A stretch of 64,000 nt of DNA. Origin: Vibrio diazotrophicus. GTDB taxonomy: Bacteria; Pseudomonadota; Gammaproteobacteria; Enterobacterales; Vibrionaceae. The DNA lies in NCBI RefSeq assembly GCF_038452265.1, contig NZ_CP151842.1, positions 2,604,001-2,668,000 on the forward strand, in the 5' to 3' direction. The position numbers were made by a program, and so were the translations under genes. The notes beneath the pieces were generated by a model, which saw only the letters and a program-made list of their open reading frames with translations, was not told where the DNA came from and did no database searches. This document shows, piece after piece, positions 8,195 through 16,386 of the stretch (position 1 is its first letter; every line of letters begins with the position of its first letter).

Positions 8195-8938
8195 TTAGAT
8201 CGTAAAGACTTGGTAATTCTTTAGTTCAGGTATCTTTTTGTGCAATTCTTGCTCCTGCTCAACAATATCATCAAGAGATTCACACAGTTCTTTGCCTTCT
8301 TTTTCTACCGTAGCCTCATGCTCTCTCAAGCGGGCTTCGAACTTAGCAGTCAGTTCACTCATGGTGTTGCCCAGTTCGGTCAGGTTTATCCCACCATCCT
8401 GTTTCATCTTTTCAGATACGGCATCAAACGCACTCGAGAAAAACTCCTGACTAAACATCGCTTTTGCTTTTTCAAAATCTTGTTGCCATTGCTGAGTCAT
8501 AGATTCAAAGGTATTAGCAGGTAAAACGAAATCTCCACCTTGGTAATAACGGCTTTCTACGTCAGCAAAAAAATCTTTCATAGACTGTTTAACACCTTCA
8601 AATGCATTAGGTGCATCAAGGCTTGCTGCTACATCGTCTAGTAGGTCACTGGCGACATCCATTCCTTTCTGAGCCAGCTCTTTCGCACGGGGAACAGCTG
8701 AACTGACACTTTCTCGATAAGATTGGATCGCTTGTTGTTGAGAACCGTCCAACTCAATTTGTTCGCCATGAAGATAGAGACGATTACTCTCGTCCATCAC
8801 AGCAGTATCACCACGGGTTGTATGTATTTCAACACTGGAACCACTTAGATGAACTTCATTTTGCACGTCGATTTTACACTGAGCAGCCCAAACAGAAGAG
8901 CTACACAATAAAGAAGCGATTAAAATTGTCTTTTTCAT
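8195..8938 (-). CDS. YggN-family periplasmic protein (DUF2884)
   Basis: This 247-residue protein starts with a clear signal peptide (MKKTILIASLLCSSSVWA, cleavage before AQC). The mature part begins with a beta-rich segment (VQNEVHLSGSSVEI). It then becomes highly charged and helical, with coiled-coil character toward the C terminus (EHEATVEKEGKEL). This matches the YggN/DUF2884 family, whose function is unknown. It is monocistronic and ends at its own terminator. Nothing in the neighbourhood indicates a role. Confidence 0.82.
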   Translation of the reverse strand: MKKTILIASLLCSSSVWAAQCKIDVQNEVHLSGSSVEIHTTRGDTAVMDESNRLYLHGEQIELDGSQQQAIQSYRESVSSAVPRAKELAQKGMDVASDLLDDVAASLDAPNAFEGVKQSMKDFFADVESRYYQGGDFVLPANTFESMTQQWQQDFEKAKAMFSQEFFSSAFDAVSEKMKQDGGINLTELGNTMSELTAKFEARLREHEATVEKEGKELCESLDDIVEQEQELHKKIPELKNYQVFTI

Positions 8939-9123
8939 ACCTGTCTCTCAGGCCAGTTGACCTTTAAAAATTAAATTTTGCTTAACAATATCGGAGGTTG
9001 ATTAGTGATACGTTAGTGCCGTGTCAGTTATTGTGCTCAAAGCGCTTAGAGTTGAGGATATAGAGTAAATGGAACGCTTAAATACTCGGGTATCTTAAGC
9101 TAAATCAGACTATAGAAAAAAGC

Positions 9124-10191
9124 TTAAAAGAAACTGAGCTGCTTAGATTGTTCTTCTGGTTTTAACATCACTGACAGTCCTAGCAAGCGGATCTCTCGCC
9201 CCTTTTGACGTTTGAGAACATCACTGAGCAACTGCCTGAAATCATCCAGCTCTAATTGTGGGTGGATATGTTCTATGGTCGTAAGCTGAAAGTCTGCAAA
9301 TTTCACCTTAATACCCTGCTTAATGATCGCTTTATCCGGACTCGCTTTTGCTAAGCGGATATCCAGCTCAGGAAACAGTTTACCCTCGATGATTTGCCAA
9401 CACTCTTCATAAGTCGAAATATTCTGGCTGAAAGTACGTTCTACACCGACAGACTTGCGCTCTCGTTCTACAATAACTTCGCGATTATCAATCCCGTGGC
9501 TCTTTTTCCATAACGACGCACCTAAACGGCCAAACTTTCTCAGTAACTCGCGGTAGTCACTATGCTTGATGTCTTCGCAAAGATAAAACCCAGCTTGATG
9601 TAGCTTTTCTAAACTCACCTTCCCGACTCCGGGAATTTTCTCTAGCGGCAGCTTATCAACGGTAGATTGTACCTCTTCCGGCGTAACCACAAACTGACCG
9701 TTAGGCTTATTGATATCAGAAGCGACTTTTGCCAAGAATTTTATCGGTGCGACTCCCGCTGATGCCGTCAACTCAAGCTCATTCCAAATGTCTCTGCGAA
9801 TTGCCTGAGCGATCAACGTGGCACTTCCATGGCAGAGTTCGACATCGGTAACATCCAGAAAAGCTTCATCTAAGGATAGCGGTTCAATGATTGAGGTATA
9901 GCGCTGGAAAATAGCGTGAATTTTACGTGATACATCTTTATATACCGACATTCTACCGGGCACCACTAAGAGCTGAGGACACAACTTCAAAGCTTGAGCC
10001 GTTGGCATAGCAGAACGGACGCCAAATTTGCGCGCCTCATAATTACAGGTACTCAGCACCCCTCTTTGTTTCTCATGCCCACCGACAGCTAACGGCCTGC
10101 CGCGATATTGCGGGTTATCACGCATCTCTACTGCGGCATAAAAACAATCCATATCAATATGAATGATTTTTCTCGTCGATTCTTGTTCCAC
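9124..10191 (-). CDS. dinB: DNA polymerase IV (Y family)
   Basis: This 355-residue translesion polymerase copies past damaged bases at the cost of errors. The catalytic residues lie in HIDMDCFYAAVE at the N terminus and in PLSLDEAFLDVTD near residue 100. Helix-hairpin-helix (IPGVGKVSLEKL) and little-finger domains follow. The extreme C terminus QLSFF is the beta-clamp binding motif. A perfect LexA site 15 bp upstream of the start codon indicates SOS induction. The length matches E. coli DinB (351 residues). Confidence 0.97.
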   Translation of the reverse strand: MEQESTRKIIHIDMDCFYAAVEMRDNPQYRGRPLAVGGHEKQRGVLSTCNYEARKFGVRSAMPTAQALKLCPQLLVVPGRMSVYKDVSRKIHAIFQRYTSIIEPLSLDEAFLDVTDVELCHGSATLIAQAIRRDIWNELELTASAGVAPIKFLAKVASDINKPNGQFVVTPEEVQSTVDKLPLEKIPGVGKVSLEKLHQAGFYLCEDIKHSDYRELLRKFGRLGASLWKKSHGIDNREVIVERERKSVGVERTFSQNISTYEECWQIIEGKLFPELDIRLAKASPDKAIIKQGIKVKFADFQLTTIEHIHPQLELDDFRQLLSDVLKRQKGREIRLLGLSVMLKPEEQSKQLSFF

Positions 10192-10205
10192 ACGCCACCA
10201 AACAA

Positions 10206-10221
10206 CTGTACATAAACACAG
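10206..10221. promoter_or_regulatory. LexA (SOS) box upstream of dinB
   Basis: CTGT-N8-ACAG with extended symmetry (ACTGT...ACAGT) matches the gammaproteobacterial LexA consensus. It sits 15 bp before the dinB start, where it would overlap the promoter or transcription start. Confidence 0.85.
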
Positions 10222-10332
10222 TTATTGTAAAACCAATTTAAGCAAAACGAAAACAACTTTCTTACCCTGACAAAATACCGACACAGTCTGTCGATTAATC
10301 ATCTTATTCCTACATATGCCAATTCTGTTCTC

Positions 10333-11622
10333 ATGTATAAAAGGCACCCTGTTAAAAAACCATCAATCGGCATCGATTTCAATCAAGGCAAAGCTATCGT
10401 GAATCGTTCAAGCAACTCTGTACTCGTTATAGATGGAAGTCGCATTTTTCGTAACTACCTTAGCACTCATCTTTCAGAGCTAGGGTTCGAGGTCACTGTG
10501 TGTGAGGATCTCGTACAAACCAAGCAAGTGCTTGAGCAGCGAACTGACTTCGCCTTTGTCGTGTCGTGTTACCACCTTATTGATGCTGAAGATGGAGTGA
10601 TCATCGATCTCTTATTGAGCAGAAATCTAAAAGTCGTCGTACTTACCGCTAAATTCGAGCAAGAAACTCGACAAGAATTTCTGAAGAAAGGCGTCCTCGA
10701 TTACATTCTTAAAGACAGCCTAAGCTCGGTGCAATACGTCATCCCGTTTGCTAAACGAATTAAGAACAACCAGTTTCATCATGCACTGGTCGTTGATTAC
10801 AGCACCATGATTCGCCGTACCATTTGTCAGCTACTAGAATCGCAATACATTCGCACGACTCAAGCAGGCAATGGTGAGGAAGCACTGCAAAAACTGGCTG
10901 AAAATCCTGACATCAGCCTCATCATCAGTGACAACTATATGCCTGAAATGACTGGGCTTGAGATGATTCGCGAAATTCGCCGTCACTCTGCTCACGATGG
11001 CATTTCGATTCTTGGGTTATCTGGTTCAGACGATAAAACCATCACTGCTCAGTATTTGAAAGCAGGTGCTAATGACTTCTTGCATAAGCCGTTTAATCAG
11101 GAAGAACTGTTTTGTCGCGTAAACCAACTGCTTAACATGCAGGAAGCGACGAAGGAACTGTTTAAACTTGCCAACCAGGACGCGCTAACAGGCCTGTGGA
11201 ATCGCCGTTACTTATTCGACACTGTTGGTAAAAATGAAGCCGAACGCTGCATTGCGATGCTTGATATCGACTTCTTTAAAAAGGTCAATGATAACTACGG
11301 TCACGATGGTGGCGACGCCGCTTTGACTCACATCTCAGGTATTCTCAAAGCCTTTTTCGGTGATCAAACCGTTGCTCGATTTGGTGGCGAAGAGTTCTGC
11401 ATTCACTATGACGGTGAGTTCGAAAAATTCTGTAAGCAGCTTGAGCGAATGCGTCGATGTATTGAAGCAGATCAGGTTGAACATCAAGGCCAAGTAATCA
11501 AATACACCATCAGCATTGGTGCCACATCCATGAAAGGTACCCTTGACCAACAGATAAAAGTCGCGGATATGCGACTGTACAATGCCAAAGAAGGTGGACG
11601 AAACCAACTGGTTAACGCCTAG
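10333..11622 (+). CDS. Dual-receiver response regulator with GGDEF diguanylate cyclase domain
   Basis: This 429-residue protein has two receiver domains followed by a GGDEF domain. The second receiver (ALVVDYSTMIRRT to about residue 270) keeps its phospho-acceptor Asp (ISDNYMPEMTG). The first (VLVIDGSRIFRNY) has FVVSCYHL where the acceptor Asp should be, so it is probably not phosphorylated. The cyclase site is RFGGEEFC, and the I-site position reads FFGD rather than RxxD. The ATG at 10333 has no clear ribosome binding site. A GTG at 10399, with AAGG upstream, would start the protein as MNRSSNSVL and is a plausible alternative. No cognate kinase lies nearby. Confidence 0.9.
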   Translation: MYKRHPVKKPSIGIDFNQGKAIVNRSSNSVLVIDGSRIFRNYLSTHLSELGFEVTVCEDLVQTKQVLEQRTDFAFVVSCYHLIDAEDGVIIDLLLSRNLKVVVLTAKFEQETRQEFLKKGVLDYILKDSLSSVQYVIPFAKRIKNNQFHHALVVDYSTMIRRTICQLLESQYIRTTQAGNGEEALQKLAENPDISLIISDNYMPEMTGLEMIREIRRHSAHDGISILGLSGSDDKTITAQYLKAGANDFLHKPFNQEELFCRVNQLLNMQEATKELFKLANQDALTGLWNRRYLFDTVGKNEAERCIAMLDIDFFKKVNDNYGHDGGDAALTHISGILKAFFGDQTVARFGGEEFCIHYDGEFEKFCKQLERMRRCIEADQVEHQGQVIKYTISIGATSMKGTLDQQIKVADMRLYNAKEGGRNQLVNA

Positions 11623-11665
11623 AATCTAACGCCTTAAATCTAGTTCCTTAAAGCCATACTCAAAC

Positions 11666-11699
11666 AAAAAGGGTTCTATCTAACGATAGAACCCTTTTT
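11666..11699. terminator. Bidirectional terminator
   Basis: Perfect 15-bp arms (11666-11680 and 11685-11699) around TAAC, with A-run and T-run on opposite sides. It separates the GGDEF gene from the converging nqr-apbE-nqrM transcript. Confidence 0.92.
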
Positions 11700-11721
11700 A
11701 ATCAAAACTGCTGACACGTGT

Positions 11722-11955
11722 TTACGCGATGCGGTCTTTTTCCCAAGCAGCCAATTTCTCAGCTCTTGCCGCTTCACGAGCTTCTCGCTTTTTGCGTGCG
11801 TCACATGGCTCAGGACAATTACACACTTTCTCAATGCCAACTGCACCTAATCCGCCACAACTGCCTTTGACGACTTTTTTCTGGAAAATATAGCCGACAG
11901 CCATTGCTGCGATAACAGCCAGAAAGACGCCGAAAGTAATCAGAAACGTACTCAT
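11722..11955 (-). CDS. nqrM: NqrM, Na+-NQR maturation factor
   Basis: This 77-residue protein has one N-terminal membrane helix and then a cysteine-rich motif (SCGGLG...KVCNCPEPCD) with four conserved Cys, followed by a charged, helical tail. It matches NqrM (DUF539), which is required to assemble active Na+-NQR, probably by delivering iron to the intramembrane iron site between NqrD and NqrE. It is the last gene of the nqr-apbE-nqrM cluster, 19 bp after apbE, which supports the call. Confidence 0.95.
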   Translation of the reverse strand: MSTFLITFGVFLAVIAAMAVGYIFQKKVVKGSCGGLGAVGIEKVCNCPEPCDARKKREAREAARAEKLAAWEKDRIA

Positions 11956-11974
11956 AATGACAAACTCACTTCTG

Positions 11975-12982
11975 CTATTTGCGGTTTAAGAATGGTTTGA
12001 ATGCGCTTGAGAAGACTTCTTCAAAACCGTCATTCGTTTTCACAATCATAAACACAGGAATGTTATTTTGCTCTGCGATGTCAATGCCTTTGACTTCGCC
12101 TAGCACCATTAACCCCGTTGCAAGACCATCCGCTGTCATACAGGATTTATCTAATACAGTTACCGAGACAACACGGTTGTTAATTGGGCGCCCTGTTTGG
12201 GGATTGATAATATGCGAGTAACGCACACCATCACGCTCAAAGTAGTTACGGTAATCACCAGAGGTAGCAATTGCATAGTCACCCGGTTCAATGACTTCTT
12301 GAATCGTGCGTTCATCCACTGTCGGTTTTTCTACCGCGATACGCCAGCCGACACCTTCACGATTGACTCCTTTCAAACGGATTTCACCACCCACTTCCAC
12401 CATGTAGTTAGCAACGCCCTGAGATTCAATATAGTCAGCAACCACATCTACACCCCAACCTTTGGCAATCGTCGAAAGGTCTACGTACAAATGAGGAAGG
12501 TCTTTACTCAGCTTGTTGCCTTCAACACTCAAATGCTCAATACCTATGTTCGCTTTACGCTCTGCCAGCTCTTCGTCGGTAGGAACCACTTCTGGACGCG
12601 CTTCTGGGCCAAATCCCCACAAGTTAACCAAGGGGCCTACAGTGACATCAAGAGCTCCTAACGTCACTCCGTTAAGACGAATCGCTTCACGCACCACTGT
12701 TGCCGTCTGAGGTGAAACTTCAAATGGAGTGGTCTCTTGAAACTGGTTAAAACGGCTCAGCTCTGACGTTTTACGGTACGTTGACATCTGGTCGTTTACT
12801 TCTTCAAGTAAGCGATCGATCTCTTTGTGCAGATCTTCAGAAGACGGAATACCATCTTGTTTAAGATACTTAATGTTGTATGTGGTACCCATCGTTGGGC
12901 CGCTTAAATGAACTTGCTCGACTGGTTTTTCACAACCAGCTAAAAGCAATAAAGAAGCTAATGCAACAAGCCAAGTTTTCAC
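11975..12982 (-). CDS. apbE: ApbE, FAD:protein FMN transferase (lipoprotein)
   Basis: This 335-residue lipoprotein has a lipobox (LLLLAGC) with lipidated Cys at about residue 17. It transfers FMN from FAD onto threonines of NqrB and NqrC. The ApbE core is visible as PTMGTTYNI, YVDLSTIAKGWGVD, GGEIRLKG, and SHIINPQTGRP near residue 250. The start codon is GTG with a TAGGAG ribosome binding site 9 bp upstream. It lies downstream of nqrF after a terminator-like hairpin and a long inverted repeat, so its expression may be partly uncoupled from the nqr operon. Confidence 0.95.
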   Translation of the reverse strand: MKTWLVALASLLLLAGCEKPVEQVHLSGPTMGTTYNIKYLKQDGIPSSEDLHKEIDRLLEEVNDQMSTYRKTSELSRFNQFQETTPFEVSPQTATVVREAIRLNGVTLGALDVTVGPLVNLWGFGPEARPEVVPTDEELAERKANIGIEHLSVEGNKLSKDLPHLYVDLSTIAKGWGVDVVADYIESQGVANYMVEVGGEIRLKGVNREGVGWRIAVEKPTVDERTIQEVIEPGDYAIATSGDYRNYFERDGVRYSHIINPQTGRPINNRVVSVTVLDKSCMTADGLATGLMVLGEVKGIDIAEQNNIPVFMIVKTNDGFEEVFSSAFKPFLNRK

Positions 12983-13010
12983 TTGTTTACTCCTATAGAG
13001 ATAAGTAGAT

Positions 13011-13060
13011 ATAGAGAATCCATGTGTTATTCAGCACATAAACCTTACGAGATTCTCTAT
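13011..13060. repeat. Long-range inverted repeat in the apbE leader
   Basis: Perfect 10-bp arms (ATAGAGAATC at 13011-13020 and GATTCTCTAT at 13051-13060) enclose 30 nt that contain a smaller hairpin (ATGTG/CACAT). In the minus-strand transcript this would form a branched stem directly before the apbE ribosome binding site. No T-tract follows, so it is not a terminator. A role in RNA stability or readthrough control is inference. Confidence 0.6.
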
Positions 13061-13070
13061 ACAAACTTCA

Positions 13071-13103
13071 AAAAATTATGGCTGACTCAAATGAGTCAGC
13101 CAT
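13071..13103 (-). terminator. Terminator-like hairpin between nqrF and apbE
   Basis: Arms of 12 bp (13078-13089 and 13092-13103) with GGCTGACTC pairing to GAGTCAGCC. On the minus strand it is followed by ATAATTTTTT. It lies 23 bp after the nqrF stop and may end most nqr operon transcripts, with some readthrough to apbE and nqrM. Confidence 0.8.
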
Positions 13104-13125
13104 TAAATCAGACGCTTAGCGGAGA

Positions 13126-14349
13126 TTAACCACCGAAGTCATCCAACAAGATGTTTTCATCTTCTACACCAAGATCTTTCAGCATGCCGATAACAGCAGC
13201 GTTCATCATTGGTGGACCACACATGTAGTATTCACAATCTTCAGGAGCTTCGTGATCCTTCAGATAGTTTTCATACAATACGTTGTGGATGAAGCCTGTG
13301 TAACCATCCCAGTTATCTTCTGGTTGCGGGTCAGACAGCGCACAGTGCCATACGAAGTTGTCATTCTCAGCCGCTAGGCCGTCGAAGTCTTCCACGTAGA
13401 ACATTTCACGCTTAGAACGAGCACCGTACCAGTAAGACATCTTACGCTTAGATTTCAGACGTTTTAGCTGATCGAAGATGTGTGAACGCATTGGAGCCAT
13501 ACCAGCACCACCACCCACAAATACCATTTCAGCATCTGTATCTTTCGCGAAGAACTCACCAAATGGACCTGAAATCGTACATTTATCACCAGCTTTTAGA
13601 GACCAAATGTACGAAGACATTTGACCCGGAGGTACGTTTGGATTGTTTGGCGGCGGAGTCGCGATACGTACGTTTAGCATAATAATACCGAACTCTTCAG
13701 GGTAGTTCGCCATAGAGTATGCACGAATGATATCTTCATCTACCTTAGACTCGTAGCGGAACAGGTTAAACTTGTCCCAGTCGCCACGATACTCTTCAGG
13801 TACATCGTAATCCGCGTATTTAACGTGGTGAGCAGGAGCTTCAATCTGGATGTAACCACCAGCACGGAAAGGTACTGATTCGCCATCTGGAATTTGTAGC
13901 TTAAGCTCTTTGATGAATGTCGCTTTGTTATCGTTAGAGATAACGGTACATTCCCACTTCTTAACACCGAAGATCTCTTCTGGAAGTTCGATCTCCATGT
14001 CAGCTTTCACTGCAACCTGACACGCTAGACGTTCACCTTCACGAGCTTCACCTTTAGTAATGTGGTCAAGCTCGGTCGGTAGAATATCACCACCGCCAGA
14101 TTTAATTTTTACGCGACACTGACCACAAGAGCCACCGCCACCACATGCCGATGACACGAATACGCCAGAATTCGCCAATGCGCCAAGAAGCTTGCCGCCT
14201 GGAGAAGTAACGATCGATTTGTCTGCATCGCCATTGATTGAGATTGTAATGTCACCTGTTGGTACTAGCTTAGATTTAGCGAATAGAATCACTAGAACTA
14301 GCGCTAGAACAATCAGAGTAAACATCACTACACCAAGAATAATGTCCAT
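13126..14349 (-). CDS. nqrF: Na+-NQR subunit F (NADH dehydrogenase, 2Fe-2S and FAD)
   Basis: This 407-residue subunit is the NADH entry point of the sodium pump. It has an N-terminal membrane helix, then a ferredoxin-like 2Fe-2S domain with Cys69, Cys75, Cys78 and Cys110 (ACGGGGSCGQC and LACQ). An FAD- and NADH-binding reductase domain follows, with RAYSMANYP for FAD, and GGGAGMAPMRSHI and YMCGPPMM for the nucleotide. Electrons pass from NADH to FAD and the 2Fe-2S centre, then into the membrane subunits. It is the last gene of the six-gene operon. Confidence 0.98.
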   Translation of the reverse strand: MDIILGVVMFTLIVLALVLVILFAKSKLVPTGDITISINGDADKSIVTSPGGKLLGALANSGVFVSSACGGGGSCGQCRVKIKSGGGDILPTELDHITKGEAREGERLACQVAVKADMEIELPEEIFGVKKWECTVISNDNKATFIKELKLQIPDGESVPFRAGGYIQIEAPAHHVKYADYDVPEEYRGDWDKFNLFRYESKVDEDIIRAYSMANYPEEFGIIMLNVRIATPPPNNPNVPPGQMSSYIWSLKAGDKCTISGPFGEFFAKDTDAEMVFVGGGAGMAPMRSHIFDQLKRLKSKRKMSYWYGARSKREMFYVEDFDGLAAENDNFVWHCALSDPQPEDNWDGYTGFIHNVLYENYLKDHEAPEDCEYYMCGPPMMNAAVIGMLKDLGVEDENILLDDFGG

Positions 14350-14382
14350 TGACTATTCCTTAATTGTTGCGGTTTACCCGTC

Positions 14383-14979
14383 TTACAGTTGAACACCAGA
14401 GAATGACATAAAGCCAAGCGCCATTAGACCAGCAGTGATAAAGGTAATACCTAGACCACGTAGACCCGGAGGCACGTCTGAATACTTCATTTTCTCACGG
14501 ATACCTGCAAGAGCGACGATAGCTAGCATCCAGCCCAAACCTGAACCGAAACCATAAACTACAGACTCTGCGAAATTGTAATCACGCTGAACCATGAAAG
14601 ATACACCACCAAAGATTGCACAGTTAACTGTGATCAATGGAAGGAAGATACCTAACGCGTTGTACAGAGGCGGGAAGAAACGGTCTAAGATCATTTCTAG
14701 AATCTGTACTAATGCAGCGATTACACCGATAAAGGTAATGAAGTTAAGGAAACTTAAATCCACACCTTCAGCAAGCGCATCTGGTTTAAGAACTAGGTTG
14801 TAAACTAGGTTGTTCACAGGAACAGAGATGGTTAATACCACTGTTACCGCAATACCTAGACCAAATGATGTCTTAACTTTCTTCGATACCGCCAAGAAGG
14901 TACACATACCTAAGAAGAAAGACAGTGCCATGTTCTCGATGAAAATCGATTTCACCATCAAACTAATATAATGTTCCAT
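14383..14979 (-). CDS. nqrE: Na+-NQR subunit E
   Basis: This 198-residue integral membrane protein has six predicted helices and is homologous to NqrD, the two being inverted relatives of the RnfA/RnfE type. Cysteines within the membrane helices, such as MCTF near residue 26 and VNCAIFG near residue 120, are of the kind that ligate the iron centre between NqrD and NqrE. It lies 7 bp after nqrD and 33 bp before nqrF in the operon. Confidence 0.98.
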   Translation of the reverse strand: MEHYISLMVKSIFIENMALSFFLGMCTFLAVSKKVKTSFGLGIAVTVVLTISVPVNNLVYNLVLKPDALAEGVDLSFLNFITFIGVIAALVQILEMILDRFFPPLYNALGIFLPLITVNCAIFGGVSFMVQRDYNFAESVVYGFGSGLGWMLAIVALAGIREKMKYSDVPPGLRGLGITFITAGLMALGFMSFSGVQL

Positions 14980-14986
14980 GACAACC

Positions 14987-15619
14987 TTACTCCTTCGCTT
15001 CTACTTGTTCAGGCTTGAAGGTACGAATCGCCCAAATCATAAATCCGATCAGGAAGAAAGCCGAAGGTGCTAATAGCATTAAACCATTTGGCTGGTACCA
15101 ACCACCATCTCTAACTAACGGTAGAACTTCCATACCAAACAACTTGCCAGAGCCAAACAACTCGCGGAAGAAGCCAACAGTGATAAGAACGAAACCATAA
15201 CCCAAACCGTTACCAATACCATCAATTAAAGAAGGAATCGGAGCAGACTTCATAGCGAACGCTTCAGCACGACCCATTACGATACAGTTGGTAATGATAA
15301 GACCAACGAAAACTGAAAGCTGTTTAGAGATATCGTATAGATACGCCTTCAAGATTTGGTCTACCACAATTACTAACGATGCAATGATCGCCATCTGTAC
15401 GATGATACGTACACTACTAGGAATGTGGTTGCGAATAAGAGAAACGAAAAAGTTAGACAAAGCCGTTACAAACATTACCGCTAGAGTCATAACAAAAGCC
15501 GTTTCAAGCTTGGTCGTTACTGCAAGAGCAGAACAAACACCAAGAACTTGTAGCGCGATTGGGTTGTTATCCAATACAGGCGCTAACACACTCTTTTTAA
15601 TATCTTTTGCGCTAGACAT
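14987..15619 (-). CDS. nqrD: Na+-NQR subunit D
   Basis: This 210-residue membrane subunit has about six helices. LGVCSALAVTTKLE near residue 25 and ITNCIVMGRAEAF near residue 110 carry the paired intramembrane cysteines typical of NqrD/RnfE. Together with NqrE it forms the iron-binding membrane core and is part of the sodium-translocating pathway. Its start overlaps the nqrC stop by 1 bp, indicating tight coupling. Confidence 0.98.
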   Translation of the reverse strand: MSSAKDIKKSVLAPVLDNNPIALQVLGVCSALAVTTKLETAFVMTLAVMFVTALSNFFVSLIRNHIPSSVRIIVQMAIIASLVIVVDQILKAYLYDISKQLSVFVGLIITNCIVMGRAEAFAMKSAPIPSLIDGIGNGLGYGFVLITVGFFRELFGSGKLFGMEVLPLVRDGGWYQPNGLMLLAPSAFFLIGFMIWAIRTFKPEQVEAKE

Positions 15620-16386
15620 TAGTTCAGACCTCCGTCACGAACTTTTGCTAGGAATGGACCAAAGCCCATATCACCTAACCAGAAGTCGAATGTGTGTTGA
15701 ACACCGTTACTGGTTAATGTTGCACCTGATAAGGCATCAACACCATGCTCAGAACCTTGTGGTGCGCCACCTTTTACAACTTTAATTGCAGGTTTGTGGT
15801 TCTCATCGAACAGTTTCTTACCTACGAATTGAGCACGCCAGTTAGGGTTTTCAACTTCACCACCCAATCCAGGAGTTTCGCCTTGTTCGTAGTATGTAAT
15901 ACCAGCAACTGTGTTACCGTCGGTTTCCACAGCTACAAATGCATACATCATAGACCATAGGCCGTTACCATGAACGGGTAAAATTACTTTAGATACTTTG
16001 TCACCATCTTTCACAAGGTAAACAACACTTGTGTTTGAGCGGCGAAGGATTTTTGCAACATCTTCCTCAGGAGACAGTTTTACTGATTCACTAGGAGTTT
16101 TTGCAGCTTTACGCTGATCAAAAGTTGTTGCATCACCTTTAACAAAGTCGCCACTGTCAAGGTCAATAAGACGAGGTTCAATGTACTTAGAGTACAACTC
16201 TGGAATCTTACCTTGTTCAGTGATACCTGCTACTTGAACGATTTTGCTTTGCTTATCAAGCAGAGCATTCGCTTTTTGCTTGTCTCGCAGGCCAACAGCC
16301 GCTGTCGATACAATGATTGAGCACACTAGGCTCAATGCGATAACAACAAACAGCGTTTTCTTAATGCTATCGTTATTACTTGCCAT
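15619..16386 (-). CDS. nqrC: Na+-NQR subunit C (covalent FMN)
   Basis: This 255-residue subunit has one N-terminal membrane helix (residues 11-31) and a periplasmic FMN-binding domain. The flavinylation motif SGATLT covers residues 220-225. Thr225 carries the phosphoester-linked FMN in characterised Vibrio NqrC, and the numbering agrees exactly. ApbE, encoded downstream, performs the modification. The gene overlaps nqrB by 11 bp. Confidence 0.98.
   Translation of the reverse strand: MASNNDSIKKTLFVVIALSLVCSIIVSTAAVGLRDKQKANALLDKQSKIVQVAGITEQGKIPELYSKYIEPRLIDLDSGDFVKGDATTFDQRKAAKTPSESVKLSPEEDVAKILRRSNTSVVYLVKDGDKVSKVILPVHGNGLWSMMYAFVAVETDGNTVAGITYYEQGETPGLGGEVENPNWRAQFVGKKLFDENHKPAIKVVKGGAPQGSEHGVDALSGATLTSNGVQHTFDFWLGDMGFGPFLAKVRDGGLN

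Noticed and set aside
12197..12661. 154-codon plus-strand ORF
   Set aside because: It is fully antisense to apbE, which has clear family motifs.
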